Positions 50,107 through 58,930 of a DNA stretch of 64,000 bases are shown piece by piece. The DNA is from Lysinibacillus piscis (GTDB taxonomy: Bacteria > Bacillota > Bacilli > Bacillales_A > Planococcaceae). The DNA is taken from contig NZ_BRZA01000001.1 of assembly GCF_026012395.1 (NCBI RefSeq), positions 62,001 through 126,000 on the forward strand. The letters are read 5' to 3'. Numbering within the stretch: the stretch's first letter is position 1; every line of letters begins with the position of its first letter. The notes below the pieces were generated by a model. The model did no database searches and was not told where the DNA came from. It was given only the letters and a program-made list of their open reading frames with translations. A program made the translations under genes and the position numbers.

Positions 50107-50191
50107 TGAAAGAGACAAAAGGGTTCGTAAGCAATCGACAGATGTTTATTGTGCAACATAACATCAGTAACAAAAATTATATAGATAAATT

Positions 50192-50228
50192 AAAAAGAGC
50201 TCCTATCTTTATCGACAGGAGCCCTTTC
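50192..50228. terminator. Terminator between yciC and the catalase gene
   Basis: GAGCTCCT and AGGAGCCC form the stem around loop ATCTTTATCGAC. It lies between convergent genes and resembles the hairpin at 45431-45468. Confidence 0.7.
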
Positions 50229-50251
50229 CATTATTTTTTGGAAAAGACACT

Positions 50252-52312
50252 TCATTTCAACGAATTACTTGCAGGATACAGATAGCTTGGGCGGTTCCAG
50301 AAACGTTGTTGAGCCATTGCCTGAATAAAATCTTCAGCAAAATTTACGCTAGAATCATTAATGATGCCATCATCAGACGTTAAATGTAATGGCTTTAGCA
50401 CAGCTTCTCCATTTTGGAATGTACCGATTGGCTTAAAATGATTATAGATAGCAGTCGTATATTTTTGAGCTTCATACGTAAAATAAGGTGTTATATTGCC
50501 ACTTCCTACAATCAAAACGCCATCATAAGTCAAGGCAGAGCCCGTTAAAAAGCTATCTGTCACTTCATATTTTACGTCTTCCGTACCCGTAACTGTACCT
50601 AATTTGTCATGTACAATGACAATTTGCAATTTTGCCGTTGATAATGTTGCTAATAATTGCTTCACACTTGGACCATCAAACCCCTCTGATAAGAAAACAC
50701 CTACACGTAATGTATCAGCTACAAAAATGGTGTTAGTCAGACTGAGTGCAGGAGAGGATTTTGTCACAGTAGATTCCTGTACATCGGGAACAGTCGTGCC
50801 CAGTTCCTTTGAGACATTTTCTGCTAAATCACGGCTAATATGAGCGAGTACATCGACCATTTCCTGCCGTACAAAAGGTCGGCATTTACCAAGCTCAAAG
50901 CAAAACGCTCCTATAATCTGTTGCTTTTCCACATCGCTCATACTATTCCAAAACATTCTAGCCTGAGAATAATGGTCTTTAAAGGAAGCTGCTGTTTTTC
51001 TCACCTTACGCCCCTCTACTGTTGACGGATAGGTTACGAAACCACCTTGAGTACCTGGCACAGGATATGGTGTATTATTCGCCAGCCCATTACGATGATA
51101 AGAAACTTTCCCTCGATCAATAATCATTCTTGATGCACCATCACGTTGATTGTTGGCAAATGGGCAAACTGGTCTGTTGATAGGGAGTTGCTGATGGTTC
51201 GGACCAAGTCGAGCCTGCTGCGTATCTGTATAGGAAAATAATCGCCCTTGTAACAGTGGATCATTGGAGAAATCCATACCTCTTACAATATTACCTGGAT
51301 GGAATGCACTTTGCTCCGTTTCAGCAAAGACATTATCAACATTGCGATTAACGGTCAATTTGCCTATTTTTCGTAGTGGTACATCTTCTTCAGGCCATAA
51401 TTTTGTAGGGTCTAATATATCAAAATCAAAGGAAAATTCATCTTCTTCCTTAATAATTTGAATAGCTAGCTCATACTCAGGGTAATGACCGTTATGAATA
51501 TTTGTCCATAAATCTCTACGATGATAGTCTGCATCAGAGCCAAGTTGCCTCGCTTCATCCCACAGTAATGTGTGCACACCTAACGTAGGCTTTAGATGAA
51601 ATTTAACAAAGTGTGCTTTGCCATCCTTATTGATTAAACGGTACGTATGAACACCAAAGCCTTCCATTGTTCTGAAGCTTTTAGGAATCGCTCTACCCGT
51701 CATAATCCATAATGCCATATGTGCTGACTCTCTATTATTAGCCATAAAATCCCAAAAAGTATCATGTGCTGTTTGTCCTTGAGGAAATTCATTATCAGGC
51801 TCTGGTTTAACGGCATGGATTAAATCGGGAAACTTAATGGCATCTTGAATAAAAAATACGGGCATATTAATGGCTACTAAATCAAAATTTCCATCATCCG
51901 TATAAAATTTTACTGAAAACCCTCGCACATCACGATTCGTTTCATTACAGCCTCTCGATCCAACAACTTGTGAAAAACGTACAAAAAAGGGTGTCTTTTT
52001 ATTAGGGTCCTGTAAAAAATCAGCCATTGTGATATCTGTTAAAGATTCATATAGCTGAAATTCTCCATATGCTCCATATCCTCTTGCATGTACAACACGT
52101 TCGGGAATACGTTCACGGTCAAAATGTGCTAATTTCTCACGCGCCAAAAAATCTTCAATAAGTGTTGGGCCACGGTCACCAGCGGTTAAACTATTTTCAT
52201 CATCTGAAATCGTAATTCCTTCATTGGATGTCATCTTTTGCCCTTCTGACTCATGAATAAACGGTTCTAATTGATCATGCTTTTTATTGGAGGAATTCAT
52301 ATGCTCAGTCAA
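50252..52312 (-). CDS. katE: Large-subunit catalase (HPII/KatE type)
   Basis: This is a 686-residue clade II catalase that splits hydrogen peroxide. The distal histidine is in ERVVHARGYGAYGEF, the asparagine region in NMPVFFIQDAIKFPD and the haem-ligand tyrosine in GRLFSYTDTQQARLGPNHQQ. The last 150 residues form the extra flavodoxin-like (DJ-1-related) domain of large catalases, starting at LRVGVFLSEGFDGPS. I start at TTG 52312, five bases after GAGGTGA. A GTG at 52321 and an ATG at 52300 are alternatives. It is a single gene; such catalases are often sporulation- or stress-linked in Bacilli. The 400 bases upstream hold no gene that I can support. Confidence 0.94.
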   Translation of the reverse strand: MTEHMNSSNKKHDQLEPFIHESEGQKMTSNEGITISDDENSLTAGDRGPTLIEDFLAREKLAHFDRERIPERVVHARGYGAYGEFQLYESLTDITMADFLQDPNKKTPFFVRFSQVVGSRGCNETNRDVRGFSVKFYTDDGNFDLVAINMPVFFIQDAIKFPDLIHAVKPEPDNEFPQGQTAHDTFWDFMANNRESAHMALWIMTGRAIPKSFRTMEGFGVHTYRLINKDGKAHFVKFHLKPTLGVHTLLWDEARQLGSDADYHRRDLWTNIHNGHYPEYELAIQIIKEEDEFSFDFDILDPTKLWPEEDVPLRKIGKLTVNRNVDNVFAETEQSAFHPGNIVRGMDFSNDPLLQGRLFSYTDTQQARLGPNHQQLPINRPVCPFANNQRDGASRMIIDRGKVSYHRNGLANNTPYPVPGTQGGFVTYPSTVEGRKVRKTAASFKDHYSQARMFWNSMSDVEKQQIIGAFCFELGKCRPFVRQEMVDVLAHISRDLAENVSKELGTTVPDVQESTVTKSSPALSLTNTIFVADTLRVGVFLSEGFDGPSVKQLLATLSTAKLQIVIVHDKLGTVTGTEDVKYEVTDSFLTGSALTYDGVLIVGSGNITPYFTYEAQKYTTAIYNHFKPIGTFQNGEAVLKPLHLTSDDGIINDSSVNFAEDFIQAMAQQRFWNRPSYLYPASNSLK

Positions 52313-52715
52313 TTTATTCACCTCATAGTATATGATTAATGATTCTTTGAAGAGTATGTGTTGAGATGCAAGGTTGTATACATCGCTCCTATGTATATAT
52401 TGTCAGAAAGAAAACTATATTTCACCAACTTTTGTGTTAGTTCGGGATACTGTAGATGATACAGAATTTGGAGTACTCACATTGGCAATCGTGCTGTTTT
52501 CTAAGTTTAGAGGCGTCCAATCATTTGTTTTAAATTTCCATGCTATTTATATAAATGCACTATCCATTTGATTAAATGGTTTACTATCAATTAGTAAAGT
52601 ACTCACTGGGGAAGCTTACTGTTATTATCTATTTTGGACTCTGAAGATGACATAATAGTAGCTCCATTGACATCTTTTAAAATGAAAGAAAGGATACTTA
52701 ATTCTAATTTAAAGG

Positions 52716-52768
52716 GGATATCATACTAAAGACTTAAAAACAAGTCTTTAGTACGATATCCCCTCTCA
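52716..52768 (-). terminator. Strong terminator behind the tail-collar genes
   Basis: AGGGGATATC(A)TACTAAAGACTT pairs with AAGTCTTTAGTA(C)GATATCCCCT around a six-base loop, one of the longest stems in the window. On the minus strand it is followed by TTTAAATT. The stretch 52313-52715 next to it contains no feature I can identify. Confidence 0.8.
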
Positions 52769-52897
52769 ATATTTCCTGTACTCCTGCTGTAAAATTAAGC
52801 GTATACAACTGTAAAACCATTACCTATGACAAACTTATCTGAAAAAAGTCGCAAAACCTATACATGCACTGTCATTAAACCCAAAAGCTCCACCCTT

Positions 52898-53434
52898 TTA
52901 CCCTCTAGGTGGGAACTCGCCATCTAAACAGATAATATAATTCATCACCAAAAAGGGCTGCATATTATTATGTGGCTGACTTCCACCTGTCAAACCTAAA
53001 GCTTGCAGGTTCATTGGAACATTTACATTAGTATCATACAACGGTGGCTTTACAGGTGGTCTCCCAACTCCTGCACCCTCTGCCCAAAGACGCTCAGTCG
53101 GATTTCCTGATGTTCCAACGCCTTGTATAGCCATTGGTGCATGGGTATGTACAGGTATTTGGGTCGTCATAAGTGTCACAGATGACGCACCAACCACTTG
53201 ACCAACCTGCCGCGCTGTTAATCCCACTCCTTGTCCTTGATTCATTGGGGCTGCCCCTATTAAATTCGGCAACGCAAACGTTGTCTTCCCATCACCACCA
53301 TATTGGACACCTAATATCGAATAGAGAGCTGTATTTTGTTGAATACTCATCAATTGACCGTTACATAAAGCCCATCCCTTTGGCGCAAAGTTCCCTGCAA
53401 AAACTCTTATTTCACCGATATATGCATCTGCCAT
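52898..53434 (-). CDS. Tail-collar-domain protein 3
   Basis: This is a 178-residue protein of the phage tail-collar/microcystin-dependent (MdpB) type. The front DAYIGEIRVFAGNFAPKGWA followed by CNGQLMSIQQNTALYSILG and YGGDGKTTFALPNLIG is the collar domain. The end SQPHNNMQPFLVMNYIICL is the shared closing motif. ATG 53434 is eight bases after AAAGGATG. It is the last of three paralogues in a row. No other phage genes are near, so this is a stand-alone bacterial cassette and not a prophage. Function is unknown; surface or spore location is possible. Confidence 0.88.
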   Translation of the reverse strand: MADAYIGEIRVFAGNFAPKGWALCNGQLMSIQQNTALYSILGVQYGGDGKTTFALPNLIGAAPMNQGQGVGLTARQVGQVVGASSVTLMTTQIPVHTHAPMAIQGVGTSGNPTERLWAEGAGVGRPPVKPPLYDTNVNVPMNLQALGLTGGSQPHNNMQPFLVMNYIICLDGEFPPRG

Positions 53435-53453
53435 TTGTAACACATCCTTTTAC

Positions 53454-53948
53454 TTAATTTCTTGATGGAAAGATACCCTGCGTCGCAATACAAAAACGTA
53501 CAGCTAAATAAGGTTGCATATTATTATGAGCTTGTCCACTCCCAGCAGTAGATAATGCCGCTTGATTCATCGCTACAGTTGCACCAGCTGCATATAAGTT
53601 ATCCTGCCCAGCCCATACATTTCCTTGAGGAGAAGGTGCACTTGCAGGGTTGGACGAGCCATTAATTTGATGCGTATGTTGAGGCATTTCATTTGTTGTT
53701 AATGTATGTGTCTCTTCACCTGCCTTTGTTCCTAATGGTAATGAAGAGCTAACATGAATTGGTACACGTCCTCGTAAATCTGGTAAAGCAAATGTAGTTA
53801 TACCATCCCCTCCATAAACCGTCCCTAACAACGAGTATAACGCTTGATTCTGTCGAATAGGAAGTAATTGCCCTTCACAAGATAGCCAACCTCTTGGCAC
53901 ATAGCTTATCGGAAATATGCGAACTTCACCTAAAAATGGTTCTGCCAT
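53454..53948 (-). CDS. Tail-collar-domain protein 2
   Basis: This is a 164-residue paralogue with PFLGEVRIFPISYVPRGWL, CEGQLLPIRQNQALYSLLG, YGGDGITTFALPDLRGRVPI and the closing AHNNMQPYLAVRFCIATQG. The middle (residues about 80-140) is the variable part, with Asn/Ser/Pro-rich segments such as NGSSNPASAPSPQGNVWAG. It lies 19 bases before copy 3 and 27 bases after copy 1, each with its own AGGAGG-type site, so the three form one operon with the acetyltransferase upstream. Confidence 0.88.
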   Translation of the reverse strand: MAEPFLGEVRIFPISYVPRGWLSCEGQLLPIRQNQALYSLLGTVYGGDGITTFALPDLRGRVPIHVSSSLPLGTKAGEETHTLTTNEMPQHTHQINGSSNPASAPSPQGNVWAGQDNLYAAGATVAMNQAALSTAGSGQAHNNMQPYLAVRFCIATQGIFPSRN

Positions 53949-53975
53949 TTGAATCCTCCTTTATTCTTACATTTT

Positions 53976-54500
53976 TTATGGTTGGGAAGGAAATACCCCA
54001 TATAACGAAATAATGAAAGAAACAGTTACGGATGGCATCATATTGTCATGTGGCTGATTACCCCCCACACTTGAGCTAGCATTTGCATTCATGACAACTG
54101 GCGTTAACGGATTGCCAGCACCATCTTTATCATTTGAATAGTTAGAATATCCACTTGTTGTTGCCCACAGCATATTATTTGGCGATGGCGTATCTCCACT
54201 CGCAGTAGTTGCTTGAACAACATGTGTATGCTTTGGCATTTGATTCGCCGTTAACGTAACTGTCTCTGTACCGCCTACAACACCTAATGAATATTGCGGA
54301 CTAACATGAATTGGTACACGTCCCTGTAAATCTGGTAACTTGAACGTAGTTTGACCATCTCCTCCGTATGTTGTTCCTATTAAAGCAAAAAGTGCTTCAT
54401 GTTCTGTAATATTAAGTAATCCACCATTACATAAAGCCCAACCTTGAGGAGCATAGTTTCCTGCAAACATACGGATTTCCCCTAAATACGACTCACTCAT
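53976..54500 (-). CDS. Tail-collar-domain protein 1
   Basis: This is the first and N-terminally best preserved of three paralogues, 174 residues. ESYLGEIRMFAGNYAPQGWA, CNGGLLNITEHEALFALIG, YGGDGQTTFKLPDLQGRVPI and QPHDNMMPSVTVSFIISLYG mark the domain ends. The variable middle contains a Ser/Asn-rich loop (YSNYSNDKDGAGNPLTPVV). GGAGGTGAGAATTA precedes the ATG. In Bacilli trios of this kind often travel together with a GNAT gene, as here. They carry no signal peptide. Confidence 0.88.
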   Translation of the reverse strand: MSESYLGEIRMFAGNYAPQGWALCNGGLLNITEHEALFALIGTTYGGDGQTTFKLPDLQGRVPIHVSPQYSLGVVGGTETVTLTANQMPKHTHVVQATTASGDTPSPNNMLWATTSGYSNYSNDKDGAGNPLTPVVMNANASSSVGGNQPHDNMMPSVTVSFIISLYGVFPSQP

Positions 54501-54542
54501 TAATTCTCACCTCCTTTCATTTCAACTAAAAATTTACTTTCT

Positions 54543-55013
54543 TCACTTAAATGGCTCAAACTTCATGGTAATATAAGGGGCCTGTTCTCCTGTAATGTAA
54601 AATCCACACCGTTCATATAGCTTCTGAGCTGGATTTCCTTGCACTACATGAAGCGTCACCGACAATTTTTGCTTCGCTGCATTTCTTTGCAATTGCTTTA
54701 ATACCTTTGTTCCATAACCTTTTCCTCTAAAATCAGGTAATAATGAAATATCAATTAAATGAATATTCCCACTTTTTATTTCAGTCATCACCCTTCCAAT
54801 TGGCAGTTCTCCATGATAAATCATTTCATGTTTTGCCTGTGGAAAATGCTGTTGATATGATCTCTTTTGTGCTTCGTATTGCATATGTAACAGCGCATGA
54901 AGCTGTTGTTCATCTAATGCCAATATTGAAAATTCATGTTTTCGCGTAGCAACATATAACTCAAAAAGAAACGCTTCATCTGTGGATACAACATCTCTAG
55001 TCTGCACTATCAT
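54543..55013 (-). CDS. GNAT-family acetyltransferase of the tail-collar cassette
   Basis: This is a 156-residue acetyltransferase with the acetyl-CoA loop LLPDFRGKGYGTKVLKQLQR and the C-terminal GNPAQKLYERCGFYITGEQ. I start at ATG 55013, close to GGGGA. A GTG six bases on is an alternative, and the ATG at 55028 overlaps the preceding ORF. It precedes three tail-collar genes on the same strand with a 42-base gap and probably belongs to their operon. It may modify one of these proteins, but that rests on position only. Confidence 0.8.
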   Translation of the reverse strand: MIVQTRDVVSTDEAFLFELYVATRKHEFSILALDEQQLHALLHMQYEAQKRSYQQHFPQAKHEMIYHGELPIGRVMTEIKSGNIHLIDISLLPDFRGKGYGTKVLKQLQRNAAKQKLSVTLHVVQGNPAQKLYERCGFYITGEQAPYITMKFEPFK

Positions 55014-55024
55014 ACATCCCCATT

Positions 55025-55231
55025 TCATTTATAAAGTGAAACTACCCCTTGATGCTTTACAGACAACCCATATACCGTTATAGGTAGTTGCCCATTTTTC
55101 ACATTGTCACCATTTCCTTTTGTTGCATTGCCATAAATAAACGTACTATCTGCTGTCGTTGCTATATCAATTGCACAGATTACACAGATATCTTGTGAAA
55201 TTTCGACGCAGGCACTATGTACAGAAGCCAC
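55025..55231 (-). CDS. Small cysteine-containing ORF, possibly the end of a broken gene
   Basis: This is a 68-residue reading frame from GTG 55231, with GGAGGT eleven bases upstream. It has cysteines at its front (SACVEISQDICVICAIDIA) and a Gly/Asn-rich middle. I recognise no family. Directly upstream another frame stays open and reads KNVSLHITMTISGQLCSEGE then IATGTVEVTVTSGFC before a stop, a similar beta-rich, cysteine-bearing style. The two may be pieces of one gene split by a frameshift near 55235. It overlaps the start region of the acetyltransferase by a few bases. Confidence 0.35.
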   Translation of the reverse strand: MASVHSACVEISQDICVICAIDIATTADSTFIYGNATKGNGDNVKNGQLPITVYGLSVKHQGVVSLYK

Positions 55232-55637
55232 TTGTGACCGTTACCTCCACAGTGCCTGTAGCGATTTCTCCCTCACTACACAGCTGTCCGCTTATTGTCA
55301 TCGTGATATGCAAGGAGACATTTTTTATATCAATAAGATGACAATAGCGAAAATAAAGAGCGGTTGTTTTATTTCGTTGTATGTAGGAATGCTCTTCTTT
55401 CTGTAATTTTTTTGTTACGTGGCATCATTGTATAAAGCAAAGGTTAAAATTGAGTTAAAAAATAAAAAGTTTTTGGAAAAGAATTGATTTTTTTAGCATT
55501 TTACAAAATCACTGTTGAAGGTTAGAAAGGAGAGCAATTCGCTACATGTTTCTCTTTTAAAGATTGAAATGCTTATTTTGCATGTATCCCCTCATTTATA
55601 AAAGAAGTGGAAGGCTTCTGTTCATTCAAGCTAAACT

Positions 55638-55682
55638 AAAAAAGCCGATTTACACCAAATCTTTTAGTGTAAATCGACTATA
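55638..55682 (-). terminator. Terminator of mrfA
   Basis: Minus strand GTCGATTTACACTA / TGGTGTAAATCGGC followed by TTTTTTAG. The stem resembles that behind ponA. The 400 bases from 55232 to 55637 hold only fragments and AT-rich sequence. Confidence 0.88.
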
Positions 55683-55738
55683 CTAAATAGATAATTGCAA
55701 ATAGGGGTGGGATTTTTCTCTTCTCAATATCTTCCCCC

Positions 55739-58015
55739 TCACTTCATCTCCGCTAACAATTTCTCCATCACCTGCACCACGCGCTTCTTGCCATCATTCA
55801 AACTATCTTGTGCACCGATACAAGATGGACAGCCCGCTTCACAAGGACAATTTGCGACATGCTGCTGTGTTTTAGCTAATAAATCCTCCCATAAATCATA
55901 AACCTTCTCACTTAAACCAATACCACCAGGATATTTATCGTAGACAAAAAAGGTTGGTAACTCATTATGTGTTGCCTTGACCTGTGGGACAACTGCTACA
56001 TCACTACTATCACATTGAATAAATAGTGGGATAAACGCATTCATCGCATATGCCGCTCCTGTTATAGCATCGGTTAACTCCGCCTCTGACCATTCAATTG
56101 GTGCATCAAATGATAACCATGATGAATTCGTATGCATTTCATCTGGTGGCAAATGAATAGGACCTGAGCCAATATTATCGTGTGTACCAAAGCGGATTTT
56201 TTTAAAAATCGTCGCCTGTGCTACCAAACCGACATCACCGAAGCTAATATGACCACCACCATATGTGCGACTTCTGTCTTCCTCTAATACCTTCATCTCG
56301 ACCGCTAAATTAGCGTCTGTATAATAATCAACATCCACCTCGCGTACATAGGCTTTCTTTTCCTCCCAATCCAGTTCCTCCACCTGAAACTGTGTGCCTT
56401 GATGCAAATAAATCGCCTCTTCATGCAATAAGGTCATAGCACTATGGCGATCCATTTCTCCAATCACCTTTGTTTGCGCTGGCACGGTCTGATCAATAAT
56501 CACCACATTTTCCTGTGAGGCAGAGCGTAGGCTAATATCATGTGCAGGGAAGCGGTCGCTCATCCAATGCCATTTATCGCTTGTTTTAAACACCACTCCC
56601 TCCTCTGCTAAATAGTCGAGTAACTCTTGAATATCATATTCTCCATATGTATCGCTCGTTGAAAAAGGTAATTCGAATGCGGCACATTTTAAATGATCCA
56701 TTAAAATCAGCATATTTTCAGGATAAATACGTGCTTCTTCAGGTGTACTGCCTAATAAAAACAATGGATGATTGACCACATATTGGTCGAGTGCTGTTGA
56801 TTGGGCCACATAAATAATTAAGGCTTCACTTTGACGACGCCCCGCACGTCCTGCCTGTTGCCAAGCACTAGCAATATTGCCAGGGTAACCTGTCATAATA
56901 CAAGCTTGCAATTGCCCTATATCCACACCCAACTCTAATGCATTGGTGCTCACAACGGTTTGAATCGTGCCATCTCGTAGCCCTTTTTCAATGACACGTC
57001 GCTCTGATGGCAAATACCCTCCTCGATAGCCTCGCACTGATTCATCAAGTAATTTATTGCGTGTTAATTCCTTTAAATACGTTACAATCATTTCTACACG
57101 TACACGACTTTTAGCAAAAATAATTGTTTGAATGCCTGCCATATAGAGACGCTTGGCTAAATCGCTGACCTCTAATGTGGCACTACGGCGGACACCAAAT
57201 GTTCGATGAATAATGGGTGGATTGTAAAAAAGAAAGGTTTTTTTCCCAACAGGTGCACCCGATTTAGCAATTAATATGTGCTCTTCATTTGTTAATGTTT
57301 CTGCAAGTTCTTTCGGATTTTTAATCGTTGCAGAAGTACAAATAAACACAGGATTACTGCCATAGAATGCACAAATACGCTTTAATCGACGTAAGACATG
57401 TGCAACATGTGAGCCAAATACCCCTTTATAGGTGTGTAGCTCATCTATTACGATATAGTGTAAATTTTCAAAGAGCGATACCCATTTGGTATGGTGAGGT
57501 AGGATGCCTGAGTGCAGCATATCAGGGTTGGTCATCACAATATGTCCTGCCTTACGCACCTTTTGACGGATGCTTGGCGCTGTATCTCCATCATATGTGT
57601 AGCTTAAAATGGCTTCACCACTTTGTTCAATTAGGTCATTCAAATCATTTTTTTGATCCTGTGCTAACGCCTTTGTTGGAAATAAATAAATAGCTCTTGC
57701 CTGTTTATCCTCCATTATTTTTTGTAGTACAGGTAAATGATAGCAATAGGATTTACCTGATGCTGTAGGGGTAACAGCCGTAAATGATTGCCCAGCTGTG
57801 GCTAAATCAAAGGCCTCACGCTGATGTGTGTATAGCTGTTCAATCCCTCTTGCCTGCAATGCTCTAACTAAGGACGGATGTAAGTTGTCTGGAAAAGGTG
57901 CATAGGTGGCAGCTTGTCCCTCTAGCGTTTGCCAATGTAAAATACGCTCTTTCATCTCTTCATCATAGCGCCATTCTTCCAGTAGCTCGCTAATCGTTCG
58001 TTTTTTCGATAACAT
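55739..58015 (-). CDS. mrfA: MrfA (YprA) DEAD/DEAH helicase with cysteine cluster
   Basis: This is a 758-residue superfamily 2 helicase that in B. subtilis repairs mitomycin C damage with MrfB. Walker A lies in TAVTPTASGKSYCYHLPVL, the DEAH-type box in YIVIDELHTYKG, SAT in FICTSATIKNPKELA, and motif VI in AWQQAGRAGRRQSEALIIY. The C-terminal MZB/DUF1998 domain has the four-cysteine cluster CPCEAGCPSCIG. The start ATG 58015 is chosen behind AAAGGAG inside the end of the yppE gene. It overlaps yppE by 26 bases. Its partner mrfB is 16 kb downstream across an accessory block. Confidence 0.93.
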   Translation of the reverse strand: MLSKKRTISELLEEWRYDEEMKERILHWQTLEGQAATYAPFPDNLHPSLVRALQARGIEQLYTHQREAFDLATAGQSFTAVTPTASGKSYCYHLPVLQKIMEDKQARAIYLFPTKALAQDQKNDLNDLIEQSGEAILSYTYDGDTAPSIRQKVRKAGHIVMTNPDMLHSGILPHHTKWVSLFENLHYIVIDELHTYKGVFGSHVAHVLRRLKRICAFYGSNPVFICTSATIKNPKELAETLTNEEHILIAKSGAPVGKKTFLFYNPPIIHRTFGVRRSATLEVSDLAKRLYMAGIQTIIFAKSRVRVEMIVTYLKELTRNKLLDESVRGYRGGYLPSERRVIEKGLRDGTIQTVVSTNALELGVDIGQLQACIMTGYPGNIASAWQQAGRAGRRQSEALIIYVAQSTALDQYVVNHPLFLLGSTPEEARIYPENMLILMDHLKCAAFELPFSTSDTYGEYDIQELLDYLAEEGVVFKTSDKWHWMSDRFPAHDISLRSASQENVVIIDQTVPAQTKVIGEMDRHSAMTLLHEEAIYLHQGTQFQVEELDWEEKKAYVREVDVDYYTDANLAVEMKVLEEDRSRTYGGGHISFGDVGLVAQATIFKKIRFGTHDNIGSGPIHLPPDEMHTNSSWLSFDAPIEWSEAELTDAITGAAYAMNAFIPLFIQCDSSDVAVVPQVKATHNELPTFFVYDKYPGGIGLSEKVYDLWEDLLAKTQQHVANCPCEAGCPSCIGAQDSLNDGKKRVVQVMEKLLAEMK

Positions 58016-58373
58016 GCCCCTCACTCTCCTTTACTAAACGCTCAAAGCTTTTTAATGTATAGGAAACAGAATGAATGGCATCTAAAAAGCGTTTCTTACT
58101 CGTTTCCTTATAAAACGATTGCACAACAAATTGCTCCATCGACTCTACGACGGTTGCAATTTGTTGTGGATGCATATATTTTGGTTGATTCCTTGTAATC
58201 CATTGATTGGCTTCTTGTTGCCAATTTGTAAGTAACTGATGTATTTGGTCTGCATGTGGTTTCACTTCTGCGAAAAAATCAGGCGTGCGCTCCTCTTCAC
58301 GCATTTGCCAAAAGCGAGCAACACAGTGATCACATTCATCGATTAATTGGGAAGTTTGCTGTATTACAAGCAT
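57990..58373 (-). CDS. yppE: YppE-like DUF1798 protein
   Basis: This is a 127-residue, mostly helical protein of the DUF1798/YppE type of unknown function. Segments such as QLIDECDHCVARFWQMREEE, LLTNWQQEANQWI and the basic MHPQQIATVVESMEQFVVQS fit the family's four-helix bundle. ATG 58373 lies six bases after GAGGT. An ATG two codons upstream abuts the site. It overlaps mrfA and follows another small gene by 16 bases, as in the ypp cluster of B. subtilis. Confidence 0.75.
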   Translation of the reverse strand: MLVIQQTSQLIDECDHCVARFWQMREEERTPDFFAEVKPHADQIHQLLTNWQQEANQWITRNQPKYMHPQQIATVVESMEQFVVQSFYKETSKKRFLDAIHSVSYTLKSFERLVKESEGHVIEKTND

Positions 58374-58389
58374 GGTCATACCTCATCTC

Positions 58390-58626
58390 TTAAGTATTCA
58401 ATTCATTGTGAGATAAGTGTACCAAAGTTATACCGTTTGTACTACCATTAAACGAACAAGCATTCTTTACTTGCCAGCTTTTTTCTGCTAAGCTTACTTT
58501 TTGGCTGATACATTGGAGCTGTACAAAAAACTGCATACTTTGCGCATTGCTTTCCAATGACATTCTCGTGAAAAGTAATTGATCCACTAGCTCTAACTGT
58601 GCAATTAAATGTTGTAACCTGTTCAA
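58390..58626 (-). CDS. Small hypothetical protein in the ypp cluster
   Basis: This is a 78-residue protein with a helical, leucine-rich front (RLQHLIAQLELVDQLLFTRM) and no known motif. The start is TTG 58626, seven bases after AAGGAGG, a very good site, and the stop is 16 bases before yppE, so it is probably a real first gene of a three-gene unit with yppE and mrfA. It diverges from recU. I do not recognise a family. Confidence 0.6.
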   Translation of the reverse strand: MNRLQHLIAQLELVDQLLFTRMSLESNAQSMQFFVQLQCISQKVSLAEKSWQVKNACSFNGSTNGITLVHLSHNELNT

Positions 58627-58930
58627 TACAACGCCTCCTTTTTAACTGTCACTACCTAATTTCCGCACACGTAGAAAATCCCCTGCCTGTGTGACAAAAT
58701 AAGCGCAAGTTAGCTGAAAGAAGAACAAATTCGCTAAACTGTTTGCCCCACCAAAAATCGGCTATACTGAAAACAGCCTTATTATCCACTCATGTACTCG
58801 CTGATTTTGACGATTTTCAGTCGATGAAGTCATGTACAAATTCGACGTCATTCTGCCAAAAGTTATAGGAGCAAGAGATGAAGCGATGCGTAAGATTGTG
58901 TATAATAACAGAAGATAGAAGGTGAAAACA

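Noticed and set aside
52374..52571. A 65-residue plus-strand ORF upstream of the catalase gene
   Set aside because: No ribosome site, low-information composition and no family resemblance.
52898..54500. Prophage remnant
   Set aside because: Only tail-collar-domain proteins are present, with no capsid, portal, terminase, integrase or lysis genes. Such trios are known as stand-alone genes in Bacilli.
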